Shown: positions 52,649 through 62,656 of the stretch, one piece after another
Layout of the letters: every line of letters starts with the position of its first letter
Numbering within the stretch: the stretch's first letter is position 1
From: Pseudoxanthomonas sp. PXM03
GTDB lineage: Bacteria > Pseudomonadota > Gammaproteobacteria > Xanthomonadales > Xanthomonadaceae
Assembly: GCF_014852005.1 (NCBI RefSeq)
Contig: NZ_JACVAU010000005.1
Coordinates: 1 to 64,000, forward strand
Length of the DNA: 64,000 nt
Direction: 5' to 3'
Notes under the pieces: generated by a model
Database searches by the model: none
What the model was told of the DNA's origin: nothing
What the model saw: only the letters and a program-made list of their open reading frames with translations
Position numbers and translations under genes: made by a program

Positions 52649-52675
52649 GTCCCGATGCGGGACTTCAACCAAGGA
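52649..52675 (+). promoter_or_regulatory. Leader hairpin and ribosome-binding site of the second double-glycine peptide gene
   Basis: GTCCCG (52649-52654) and CGGGAC (52658-52663) enclose ATG as loop; AACCAAGGA follows. The stem and the ribosome-binding stretch match those of the first gene while the loop and surroundings differ, which speaks for a conserved functional RNA element. Confidence 0.6.
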
Positions 52676-52685
52676 ATGGAAAATC

Positions 52686-52856
52686 ATGAAAGAACTCAAC
52701 GCTACTGAAGTGCAGATGGTTTCTGGTGGTACCGCGGACTTCTCCGGTGTGACCGCGACCGTCACGTCCACTGCGCCCGTCGTGTCGACCTGCTCGCCCG
52801 GCACATCGTCGGCCTGGGGCATGCCGTACTACTCGTTCGCTTGCACGATCCGCTGA
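52686..52856 (+). CDS. Small peptide with double-glycine leader (second of two, two Cys)
   Basis: A 56-residue peptide. MKELNATEVQMVSGG is a near-ideal double-glycine leader. The 41-residue core starts TADFSGVTATV like its neighbour, then is Ser/Thr/Pro-rich and ends GMPYYSFACTIR, with Cys at residues 36 and 53 that could form a disulfide. It is a paralogue of the preceding peptide. No processing transporter, immunity gene or modifying enzyme is adjacent. A long GC-rich hairpin follows. Confidence 0.78.
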   Translation: MKELNATEVQMVSGGTADFSGVTATVTSTAPVVSTCSPGTSSAWGMPYYSFACTIR

Positions 52857-52881
52857 GCATAGCTTCGACTGTGCACGGCAA

Positions 52882-52907
52882 GGAGCGGGCCTGACGGCCC
52901 GCTCCTC
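52882..52907 (+). terminator. Likely terminator after the small peptide genes
   Basis: AGGAGCGGGCC (52882-52892) pairs with GGCCCGCTCCT (52897-52907), 11 bp with a TGAC loop, followed by CCATTTCC. The T content is weak. Confidence 0.6.
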
Positions 52908-53029
52908 CATTTCCGCTCCACCCAGCCCGCCAAGTCCGGCAGCGGAACCGCATTCTCCGAGCCCGCTCCCCGATCGCTGTCTTTTGGACACCCCTGGCGT
53001 GGGCGACCTCCCCTCCATACCCCCTCGTT

Positions 53030-53058
53030 TTGCCCTGCGTGCGGCGGCGCGCGACAAT
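53030..53058 (+). promoter_or_regulatory. Candidate promoter of the isocitrate dehydrogenase gene
   Basis: TTGCCC (53030-53035) and GACAAT (53053-53058) are 17 nt apart; the leader to the ATG would be about 40 nt. Confidence 0.45.
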
Positions 53059-53068
53059 GGCGCGCTGA

Positions 53069-55336
<2,268 letters not shown>

Positions 55337-55360
55337 GTCCAGCGCATCACCGCTGCATCC

Positions 55361-55390
55361 AACGCCCGGCTTTTGCCGGGCGTTGTGTTT
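55361..55390 (+). terminator. Terminator after icd
   Basis: AACGCCCGGC (55361-55370) pairs with GCCGGGCGTT (55375-55384) around TTTT, followed by GTGTTT. Confidence 0.8.
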
Positions 55391-55407
55391 CCAGTCCGCG
55401 ATCTCCA

Positions 55408-55505
55408 CTGTAGGAGGGGCTTCAGCCCCGCCAGCATGACATCGCGTGCATCCAGGTCGGGGCTGGCTTTCAACATCCGAATGGCTGGTCAGCCCCTTCT
55501 ACAGG
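55408..55505. repeat. REP pair 5, family A, right copy interrupted
   Basis: The left copy CTGTAGGAGGGGCTTCAGCC starts at 55408. The right copy should read CGGGGCTGAAGCCCCTCCTAC, but its middle holds about 24 extra bases (GCTTTCAACATCCGAATGGC region, 55465-55486) before CAGCCCCTTCTACAG ends at 55505. Confidence 0.75.
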
Positions 55506-55520
55506 ATCGGTTCCGACTCG

Positions 55521-55868
55521 ATGGACGACGCCCGCAACATCCTCCTTTTCTCGTACGGCACGCTGCAACTGGAGAGCGTGCAGCGGTCGTCGTTCGGCCG
55601 CCGGCTCGAGGGTGAACCCGATGCGATGCCCGGCTACACGCGAACGATGGTGGAGATCACCGACCCTGCCGTGCTGGCTGCGAGCGGTGAACACTTCCAT
55701 CCCATCGTCAGCCCCAGCGACGATCCGTCCGACGAAGTCGCCGGCACCGTCTTCCGCATCAGTGCCGAAGAACTCGCGGCCGCCGACCGCTACGAGGTCG
55801 CCGATTACCGACGCATGCAAGTGCGCCTGGCGTCCGGCCGCGATGCCTGGGTCTACGTGAAGGCGTGA
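55521..55868 (+). CDS. Gamma-glutamylcyclotransferase/AIG2-like protein
   Basis: A 115-residue protein of the GGCT-like fold. The signature YGTLQLESVQ near residue 12 forms the substrate-binding loop, and Glu in DEVAGTVFRIS (about 74) is the candidate catalytic acid. A Tyr-containing C-terminal strand (AWVYVKA) ends the protein. Relatives cleave gamma-glutamyl amines or dipeptides; the exact substrate is unknown. The start was set at MDDARNILLFS, because upstream in-frame codons lie in the REP element. Confidence 0.87.
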   Translation: MDDARNILLFSYGTLQLESVQRSSFGRRLEGEPDAMPGYTRTMVEITDPAVLAASGEHFHPIVSPSDDPSDEVAGTVFRISAEELAAADRYEVADYRRMQVRLASGRDAWVYVKA

Positions 55869-55891
55869 GTCAAAGCGCATCCCGCAGCCCG

Positions 55892-55986
55892 TTGTAGGAG
55901 CGACGTAAGTCGCGACCGCACGGCTTGGCCGCCGGACAGTTTGCGAGAACGGAAGGATTCCGGTCGCGACTCACGTCGCTCCTACA
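55892..55986. repeat. REP pair 6, family B
   Basis: TTGTAGGAGCGACGTAAGTC at 55892 and the inverted GACTCACGTCGCTCCTACAG ending at 55986. Confidence 0.87.
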
Positions 55987-56009
55987 GGGAGATCTTTCGT
56001 TGACGCTGG

Positions 56010-56237
56010 TCAGCGGAACAACGACAGCGAGGTCATCGTGCGCAGCCGACGCGCGCTGAGTCGTTCCAGGGCACGCCGGTGCCGGACCTTGCCCGCCGCA
56101 TCATGCACGTGGTGGCGGTGGTCTTCCTGTGCCTGCGGAGGCGCGATGGAATGGACGACATGACCCTGCAGGAACAGCATGCCCTGGCTCATGCCTCCCA
56201 GCTGCTGCCACCATTGCTGCCTGGTTTCGGATTGCAT
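56010..56237 (-). CDS. Hypothetical 75-residue protein divergent from a LysR gene
   Basis: The frame encodes MQSETRQQWWQQLGG at the start and TMTSLSLFR at the end, with a His-rich middle (DHRHHVHD). It has no signal peptide or membrane helix. ACGGAGCAATGTC before the ATG contains a fair ribosome-binding site. I do not recognise a family. Its placement directly divergent from a LysR regulator, whose target is often the divergent gene, favours a real gene. Confidence 0.5.
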   Translation of the reverse strand: MQSETRQQWWQQLGGMSQGMLFLQGHVVHSIAPPQAQEDHRHHVHDAAGKVRHRRALERLSARRLRTMTSLSLFR

Positions 56238-56346
56238 GACATTGCTCCGTTACGCCGGCGTCCGGCTTGAAGGACTACCAAGGTAGGGGCATCATCGGCC
56301 TTGAAAAAGCGAAAGCTCTGCAACCCAGACTTGAGGTGGATTCAAG

Positions 56347-57225
56347 ATGAGTCGGCTACCGCTGGACCAGGTGGATGCGTTCGTCACCGCTGCCCGCCTG
56401 CGCAACCTGACGCGTGCGGCGGAAGCCATGCACCTCACCGTCAGTGCGTTGAGCCATCGCATGCGGCTGCTGGAACAGCGACTGGGCCACAAGCTGCTCG
56501 CGCGCGGCCCGCGTGGCGTGGAGCTCACCCCAGACGGGCAGCGGCTGTTCGACGCCATCTCCGGTCCGCTCGACACCATCGAGCACGCACTGCGTCGCGC
56601 GACGTTGCGCAACGACCACATGGTCACGCTCAGCCTGATTCCGTCGATGGCCACGGCGTGGCTGGTGCCACGCCTGCCGGAGTTCCTGGCGGAACATCCC
56701 GAGTTGGGCCTCAACCTGCAGTCGAGCACGCACGTGGTCGATTTCGAGCGCGAACCGGTGGACCTTGCATTGCGCCTGGGCGGTGGCCGATGGCCGAACG
56801 TGCACGCGGAGTTCCTGTTCCACGAATGGATCACGCCGGTGGCCAGTCCGGCGCTGGTGAAGCGGCACGGCAAGCCGGCGCCGGACCAGATGGCGAAGCT
56901 GCCGTTGCTGGGCGATCCGGCCAATCGCTGGAAGGACTGGTTCGAGCACTTCGGCGGGCAGCCGCCCGCGCGCTACGTGGCGCAGTTCGACGACACCGAA
57001 ACCCTGCACCAGGCTGCCGCGCAGGGCGTCGGCGTCGCGCTCGCGCGCTGGACGCTGGCCGAGCCGCTGGTGAAGGCAGGCCGGCTGGTGACGCTGACGA
57101 AGAAGCGCCTGCAGGCCGATTTCGCCCACTACCTGGTCTATCCCGAGCGCAGCCTGGCGCATCCCGGCTTCCGCACGGTGCGCGAATGGTTGCTGGAACA
57201 GGCCGGCGTCGCGGTGGAGCGATGA
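56347..57225 (+). CDS. LysR-family transcriptional regulator (GcvA-like)
   Basis: 292 residues. The N-terminal helix-turn-helix (about 5-64) reads LDQVDAFVTAARLRNLTRAAEAMHLTVSALSHRMR (split here: NLTRAAEAMHLTVSALSHR). It is followed by the LysR substrate-binding domain (about 90-290) with VDLALRLGGGRWPNVHAEFL, as in the GcvA subgroup. It lies between icd and aceK on the same strand; its target could be the divergent 75-residue gene or the metabolic genes around it. The ligand is unknown. Confidence 0.93.
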   Translation: MSRLPLDQVDAFVTAARLRNLTRAAEAMHLTVSALSHRMRLLEQRLGHKLLARGPRGVELTPDGQRLFDAISGPLDTIEHALRRATLRNDHMVTLSLIPSMATAWLVPRLPEFLAEHPELGLNLQSSTHVVDFEREPVDLALRLGGGRWPNVHAEFLFHEWITPVASPALVKRHGKPAPDQMAKLPLLGDPANRWKDWFEHFGGQPPARYVAQFDDTETLHQAAAQGVGVALARWTLAEPLVKAGRLVTLTKKRLQADFAHYLVYPERSLAHPGFRTVREWLLEQAGVAVER

Positions 57226-57242
57226 CTCCAGTGCGCGGCGGC

Positions 57243-57248
57243 TAACAT
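57243..57248 (+). promoter_or_regulatory. -10 box directly before aceK
   Basis: TAACAT ends 6 nt before the ATG with no ribosome-binding site, suggesting a leaderless transcript. Confidence 0.38.
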
Positions 57249-57254
57249 CGCATC

Positions 57255-58964
57255 ATGGTCCATGCCGACGCCATTGCCCGCCTGATCCACGATGCATTCG
57301 CGGATTACCACGCACGCTTCGCGGAAATCACGCGGCGAGCGAAGCTCCGTTTCGAGACGTCGGACTGGTCTGGTGCGCGCGCCGACGCGGTGGAACGCAT
57401 CGAACTGTACGACCAGTGCATCGCCGAATGTGCGCTGCGGTTGCAGTCCGTGCTGCTGGGCCAGGCGCACGACCGCGCATCGTGGATCGCGGCGCGCACG
57501 GCGTTCGAGCAGCTCATCACCGGACAGATCGACCGGGAGCTCTACAAGACGTTCTACAACACGCTGAGCCGGCGCTTCTTCCGCACCCGCGGCGTGGATC
57601 CCGCACTCGAGTTCGTGGCACTGGACGTGGAGCCGACCGACGCCATCACCCATCCCGTCGCGCGCCACAGTTATGCCGTGTCCGAGCAGCGTCCCACGGA
57701 TACGTTCGCGCGCGTGCTTGCGGACTACGGGTTCGAGGTGCCTTACGCGCATCGCACCCGCTGCGCCGCCGCCATTGCCGTGCGCCTGCAGGACGATCTT
57801 GCGCACTGGGGCGCGAATCCGGTGCGCGGCATCGAGCTGCTCGACACCGTGTTCTACCGCGAACGGCGTGCCTACCTGGTGGGCCGCGTCTTCGGCGAAC
57901 ACCGGTTCTCGCCCTGCGTCATCGCCCTGATCAACGACGGCGGACAGCTGAAGGCCGAAGCGGTGCTGACCCATCGCGGCGATGTGGCTCACCTGTTCGG
58001 CACCTCGCGCAGCTACTTCCATGCCGACCTGACCACCGTGGGCGATGCGGTGGTGTTCCTGCGTTCGCTGTTGCCGGGCAAGCCGATCGACGAGATCTAC
58101 ACCGTGCTGGGTCGCGCCAAGCAGGGCAAGACCGAGCGCTACCGCACCTTCTTCCATCACTTTGCCGCGCATCCCGACGAACGGCTGGTGCATGCCGAGG
58201 GCACGCCGGGGATGGTGATGGCGGTGTTCACGCTGCCGAGCTACCCGCTGGTGTTCAAGGTGATCCGCGACCGCTTCGCCTATCCGAAGGCGATGAGCCG
58301 GCAGGACGTCGAGGACAAGTACGACCTGGTCTTCCACCTGGACCGCGTCGGCCGTCTGCTGGATACCCAGGCGTTCCGGTTCCTGCGCTTTCCGCGTGCG
58401 CGCTTTTCACCGGAGCTGCTGCGCGAGCTGCGCGAAAGCTGCGGCCAGAGCCTCAGCGAGGATGGCGAGGACCTGGTCATCCACCTGTGCTACGTGCAGC
58501 GACGGCTGCGACCGCTGAACCTGTACCTGCGCGAGCAGAAAGCCGATGCCGCGCGCGCCGCCGCACTCGACTATGGCCAGGCGATCAAGGACATGGCCCG
58601 CAACAACATCTTCCCCGGCGACATGCTGCTGAAGAACTTCGGCGTGTCGCGCCATGGCCGCGTGGTGTTCTACGACTACGACGAACTGCGCCTGGTCACC
58701 GACTGCCGGTTCCGCGACTGGCCGCAGCCGACCACGTACGAGGAACAGATAGCGGATGCCCCGTGGTTCCACGTGGATGCGGGCGACGTGTTCCCCGAGC
58801 GGTTTCCGCAGTTCCTCGGCCTGCCCGATGCACTGGCGAAGGCGCTGAAGGCGGCGCATGCCGATCTGTTCCGCCCGGCATGGTGGCGCGACCTCCAGTC
58901 GCATCTCGGTGCCGGTGATTACCCGGATACTGCGCCGTATCCGGATGCGTTGAGGCTCGCGTGA
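57255..58964 (+). CDS. aceK: Isocitrate dehydrogenase kinase/phosphatase
   Basis: A 569-residue bifunctional enzyme, of normal AceK length. In E. coli it phosphorylates and dephosphorylates isocitrate dehydrogenase to steer carbon into the glyoxylate shunt. The regulatory N-terminal half is followed by the kinase-like domain with ATP-binding loop in [28 protein letters not shown] (split; VFKVIRDRF near residue 335), then [28 protein letters not shown] (FYDYDE, metal-binding Asp, near 475). aceA and aceB are not adjacent here. The isocitrate dehydrogenase gene upstream encodes the monomeric type, not the classical AceK substrate. Confidence 0.96.
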   Translation: MVHADAIARLIHDAFADYHARFAEITRRAKLRFETSDWSGARADAVERIELYDQCIAECALRLQSVLLGQAHDRASWIAARTAFEQLITGQIDRELYKTFYNTLSRRFFRTRGVDPALEFVALDVEPTDAITHPVARHSYAVSEQRPTDTFARVLADYGFEVPYAHRTRCAAAIAVRLQDDLAHWGANPVRGIELLDTVFYRERRAYLVGRVFGEHRFSPCVIALINDGGQLKAEAVLTHRGDVAHLFGTSRSYFHADLTTVGDAVVFLRSLLPGKPIDEIYTVLGRAKQGKTERYRTFFHHFAAHPDERLVHAEGTPGMVMAVFTLPSYPLVFKVIRDRFAYPKAMSRQDVEDKYDLVFHLDRVGRLLDTQAFRFLRFPRARFSPELLRELRESCGQSLSEDGEDLVIHLCYVQRRLRPLNLYLREQKADAARAAALDYGQAIKDMARNNIFPGDMLLKNFGVSRHGRVVFYDYDELRLVTDCRFRDWPQPTTYEEQIADAPWFHVDAGDVFPERFPQFLGLPDALAKALKAAHADLFRPAWWRDLQSHLGAGDYPDTAPYPDALRLA

Positions 58965-59031
58965 TGGCACGCGTGCCCCCGCAACGGGCATCGCGCTACC
59001 CTAGTCGCCACGTGGAGAACGGCTTCCCGCC

Positions 59032-61737
59032 ATGAGTACCTACCGCCTCGATTCGATCTTCAGGCCACGCGCCGTGGCGGTGGTCGGCAGCCAGTCGCGA
59101 CCACGTTCGGTCGGTCGTGCGGTGATCGAGAACCTGCGCGCCGGTGGCTTCGAGGGCCAGATCGGGCTGGTGAACAAACACCCGACGCCCATGGACGGCA
59201 TTGCGACCGTGCGGCATCTGCGCGACCTGCCGTGGACACCGGACCTGGTGGTGATCGCCACGCCTGCCGCGACCGTGCCGCAGCTCGCGGCCGAGGCGGC
59301 CGAGAAGGGTGCCGGCGCGGTGGTGGTGCTGACTGCGGCGATGGGCAGCGGCCCGGGTTCGCCCGCCGCGCAACTCGAAGCCCTCACGCGCGAGAAGGGC
59401 CTGCGCGTACTGGGTCCGAATTGCCTTGGCGTGATCGCCCCGCATGCACGCCTCAACGCCAGCCTGGCCAGCCGCTTCCCGAAGGCGGGTGACCTGGCGC
59501 TGATTTCGCAGTCGGGTGCCATCTCCGGCGGCCTGGTGGAATGGAGCATGAGCCAGCCGGTCGGCTTTTCCGCCGTGGTGTCGTTGGGCGATGCGCTGGA
59601 CGTGGACTTCGCCGACCTGCTGGATTACTTCGCCACCGACCACCGCACGCGCGCCATCCTGCTGTACGTGGAAGCCATCCGCGACGCACGCAAGTTCATG
59701 TCGGCCGCACGCGCCGCCGCACGCACCAAGCCGGTGGTGGTGGTGAAATCCGGCCACAGCGGGCGCGCGCAGGTCACGCCGGCCGGCAGCACGCACACGC
59801 AGAACCTGGCACGCCCCAACGCGGTCTACGGCGCCGCATTCCGTCGTGCCGGACTGCTGCGCGTGCGCTCCCTGCACGAACTGTTCGCCGCCGCGCGCAC
59901 GCTGGGCCAGGTGCGCCCGTTCCAGGGCCGGCGGCTCGCCATCCTGACCAACGGAGGTGGCGTCGGCGCACTGTCCGTCGATCACCTGTACGAACAGGGC
60001 GGCACGCTGGCCACGCTGTCCGACGCCACGCGCGATGCACTGGATCGCATCCTGCCCGTGGGCTGGTCGCGCACCAATCCGGTCGACCTGCTGACCGACA
60101 TCGATGCAGACCGTTACGCCGCCACCATCGAAGCCCTGCTCGCCGATCCGGGCAACGATGCACTGCTGGCGGTCAACGTGCCGACGGTGCTGTCCTCGTC
60201 CTCGGAGGCGGCCGACGCGGTCACCCGCGTGCTTTCGCAACGCCCGACGCAGGGGCCGCGCAAGCCTGTCTTCACTGTGTGGCTGGGCAACGATCCGCAG
60301 GCCGAAGCCGTGCTCGACGCCGCGCAGGTGCCGCGCTATCCGAACGAATCCGACGCCGTCGCCGGCTTCATGCACCTGGTCCGCCACCGCGAGGTGCAGG
60401 CCGCGCTGATGGAGACGCCGCCCAGCCTGCCGGAAGATTTCAGTCCGGACGTCGCCACCGCGCGGGCCCTGGTCGATGCTGCACTCGATGCCGGACAGTC
60501 CTGGCTGGACCCGCTTGCGACGACGCGGCTGCTCGCCGCCTATGGCATCCCGATGGCCCCCGTGTGGCGGGCCGCCGATGCCGAGGACGCCGCGCGCATC
60601 GCCGAGCCGTTACTGGCCGAGGGCACCACGGTCGCGGTGAAGATCCTTTCTCCCGACATTCCACACAAGTCCGATGTCGATGGCGTCCGCCTCAACCTGC
60701 CCCATGCCAACGCGGTGCGCGAAGCGGCCGCGAACATCCTGCAGCGCGCGCGCGAACGGCGGCCGGACGCATGCATCGAAGGCGTGCTGGTGCAGCCGAC
60801 GGTCCTGCGGCCGAAGGCGCGCGAACTGATCGCCGGCATCGCCGACGATCCGGTGTTCGGGCCGGTAATCGCCTTCGGTCGCGGCGGCACCGCGGTCGAA
60901 GTGATCAACGACCAGGCCGTCGCCCTGCCGCCGCTGGACCTGCGCCTGGCCCACGAACTGATCGCGCGCACCCGCGTGTCGCGCGTGCTGAAGGCCTACC
61001 GCGACGTGCCGGCGGCCGACGAACGCGCGGTCGCGTTGGTGCTGGTCAAGCTGGCGCAACTCGCCGCCGACATCCCGGAGATCCAGCAACTGGACATCAA
61101 CCCGCTGCTGGCCGACCGCGATGGCGTGGTGGCAGTGGACGCGCGCATCGCGGTCGCGCGCGGTCGGGTGCTGCACAAGGGCCGTGGCCATCCGCGCTTC
61201 GCGATCTTCCCGTATCCCACGGAGTGGGAACGCACGATCCTGCTCGCGGATGGCCAGCCGGCGCTGGTGCGTCCCGTGCGGCCCGAAGACGACGCGATGT
61301 TCCGCGCATTCTTCACCCACGTCACCGACGAGGACCTGCGCCTGCGTTTCTTCCAGTCGGTGCGCCACTTCAGCCATGAGTTCATCGCGCGGCTCACCCA
61401 GCTGGACTACGCGCGCTCGATCGCGCTGGTCGCGGTGCATCCGGACACGCACGAGATGCTCGGCGCGGTGCGCCTGCACGCCGACGCGAATTACGAGAAG
61501 GGCGAATACGGCATCCTCGTGCGCTCCGACCTCAAGGGCCACGGCATCGGCTGGAAGCTGATGCAGATCATGATCGAGTACGCGCAATGGCAGGGCCTGA
61601 AGCTCATCGAAGGCCAGGTGCTGCGCGAGAACCGCACCATGCTGGCGATGTGCGAGAGCCTCGGCTTCCAGGTGAAGCTGGATCCCGACGATCCGACGCT
61701 GATGAATGTCAGCCTGCCGGTGCCTGCATCTACGTGA
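59032..61737 (+). CDS. Protein lysine acetyltransferase of PatZ/Pat type (acyl-CoA-synthetase-like plus GNAT)
   Basis: 901 residues, as in E. coli PatZ (YfiQ, about 886). From the N-terminus: a CoA-binding domain (about 8-130; PRAVAVVGSQSRPRSVG), a succinyl-CoA-ligase-like flavodoxin domain (about 150-460), an ATP-grasp domain (about 490-700; VAVKILSPDIPHKSDVDGV), and the GNAT domain (about 725-895) with the acetyl-CoA loop SDLKGHGIGWKLM. It acetylates lysines of metabolic enzymes such as Acs. GTGGAG precedes the ATG. The next gene starts inside its stop codon (GTGA), so the two are translationally coupled. Confidence 0.94.
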   Translation: MSTYRLDSIFRPRAVAVVGSQSRPRSVGRAVIENLRAGGFEGQIGLVNKHPTPMDGIATVRHLRDLPWTPDLVVIATPAATVPQLAAEAAEKGAGAVVVLTAAMGSGPGSPAAQLEALTREKGLRVLGPNCLGVIAPHARLNASLASRFPKAGDLALISQSGAISGGLVEWSMSQPVGFSAVVSLGDALDVDFADLLDYFATDHRTRAILLYVEAIRDARKFMSAARAAARTKPVVVVKSGHSGRAQVTPAGSTHTQNLARPNAVYGAAFRRAGLLRVRSLHELFAAARTLGQVRPFQGRRLAILTNGGGVGALSVDHLYEQGGTLATLSDATRDALDRILPVGWSRTNPVDLLTDIDADRYAATIEALLADPGNDALLAVNVPTVLSSSSEAADAVTRVLSQRPTQGPRKPVFTVWLGNDPQAEAVLDAAQVPRYPNESDAVAGFMHLVRHREVQAALMETPPSLPEDFSPDVATARALVDAALDAGQSWLDPLATTRLLAAYGIPMAPVWRAADAEDAARIAEPLLAEGTTVAVKILSPDIPHKSDVDGVRLNLPHANAVREAAANILQRARERRPDACIEGVLVQPTVLRPKARELIAGIADDPVFGPVIAFGRGGTAVEVINDQAVALPPLDLRLAHELIARTRVSRVLKAYRDVPAADERAVALVLVKLAQLAADIPEIQQLDINPLLADRDGVVAVDARIAVARGRVLHKGRGHPRFAIFPYPTEWERTILLADGQPALVRPVRPEDDAMFRAFFTHVTDEDLRLRFFQSVRHFSHEFIARLTQLDYARSIALVAVHPDTHEMLGAVRLHADANYEKGEYGILVRSDLKGHGIGWKLMQIMIEYAQWQGLKLIEGQVLRENRTMLAMCESLGFQVKLDPDDPTLMNVSLPVPAST

Positions 61738-62645
61738 AGCGCCGCACCGCGATCATTGCAGCCTCCTTTATGTTGGCAACGTCGGCCGCCGGCATGCTGG
61801 CATGGACGTCCACGCAACCTGCGCGCTCACCCACGTCTGCGCCCCGCGCATTGATCCCCGCGGGCGCCCAGCTGCTGCAGACTGCCCACTATCGTGTGCA
61901 CAGCACCGCGGCGCCTACACAGACCCAAGAAGTCGCCTCCGCCGCGGAGAGTTTGCACGCCGCCTACATGTCGCTGTTCGCGGACCAGGTGGCGCCGTCG
62001 ACCACGCCCTTGACCCTGGTGCTCTATCGCGACGCGGACGAGTTCGCGCGCAACAACCGCAGTCGCCCATGGGCAGAAGCTTATTACCTGCGTCCCGCCT
62101 GCTACGCGTACTACGGCGTTGGGAGCGCGAACCCACATCACTGGATGCTGCACGAGGCCGTGCACCAACTGAACACTGAAGTCGCAGGCTGGCGCTTGCC
62201 CGCGTGGGCCAATGAAGGGGTCGCAGGCTACTTGGGCGCGAGCTGGCTTGAGAATGGCGTGCTGACGCCGGGTAAGAGCGACCCGGACACCTACCCGATC
62301 TGGTGGTTGTCGCGCATGAAGCTCACCGGGAGCCTGGAGGCCGACGTCGGAGCCGTCCGCTTCATCCGGCTACGCGACCTGCTTGAAAGCAGCGGTCCCG
62401 ACATCAACCAGCACGTCAATCTGTACTACCTGCACTACTGGGGCCTGACACACTTCCTGTTCCACTACGAGAACGGCCGGTACGCCGCGGCCTACAAGCA
62501 GCTGCTCGCACGGGGCGCGTCGACGTCCGACTTCGAGCGCTTGATCGGCCCGATCGAGACCATCGAGAAAGCATGGTACGCGTACCTGCTGGACGCTATT
62601 ACGACGATGCAGGCGTACGAAGCGGAGAACGGCATCGAGCGCTGA
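61734..62645 (+). CDS. Exported gluzincin-type metallopeptidase (DUF1570-like)
   Basis: 303 residues. A signal anchor or signal peptide (about 5-25) is followed by a domain with zinc motif HEAVH (about 140-144) and, 15-20 residues later, the third ligand candidate in PAWANEGVAGYLGA, as in gluzincins of the DUF1570 type. The start is GTG at 61734, overlapping the acetyltransferase stop (GTGA); VKRRTAII gives a proper basic n-region. The substrate is unknown. Why an envelope peptidase is coupled to a cytoplasmic acetyltransferase is not evident. Confidence 0.82.
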   Translation: MKRRTAIIAASFMLATSAAGMLAWTSTQPARSPTSAPRALIPAGAQLLQTAHYRVHSTAAPTQTQEVASAAESLHAAYMSLFADQVAPSTTPLTLVLYRDADEFARNNRSRPWAEAYYLRPACYAYYGVGSANPHHWMLHEAVHQLNTEVAGWRLPAWANEGVAGYLGASWLENGVLTPGKSDPDTYPIWWLSRMKLTGSLEADVGAVRFIRLRDLLESSGPDINQHVNLYYLHYWGLTHFLFHYENGRYAAAYKQLLARGASTSDFERLIGPIETIEKAWYAYLLDAITTMQAYEAENGIER

Positions 62646-62656
62646 GTGGGTGGTCC

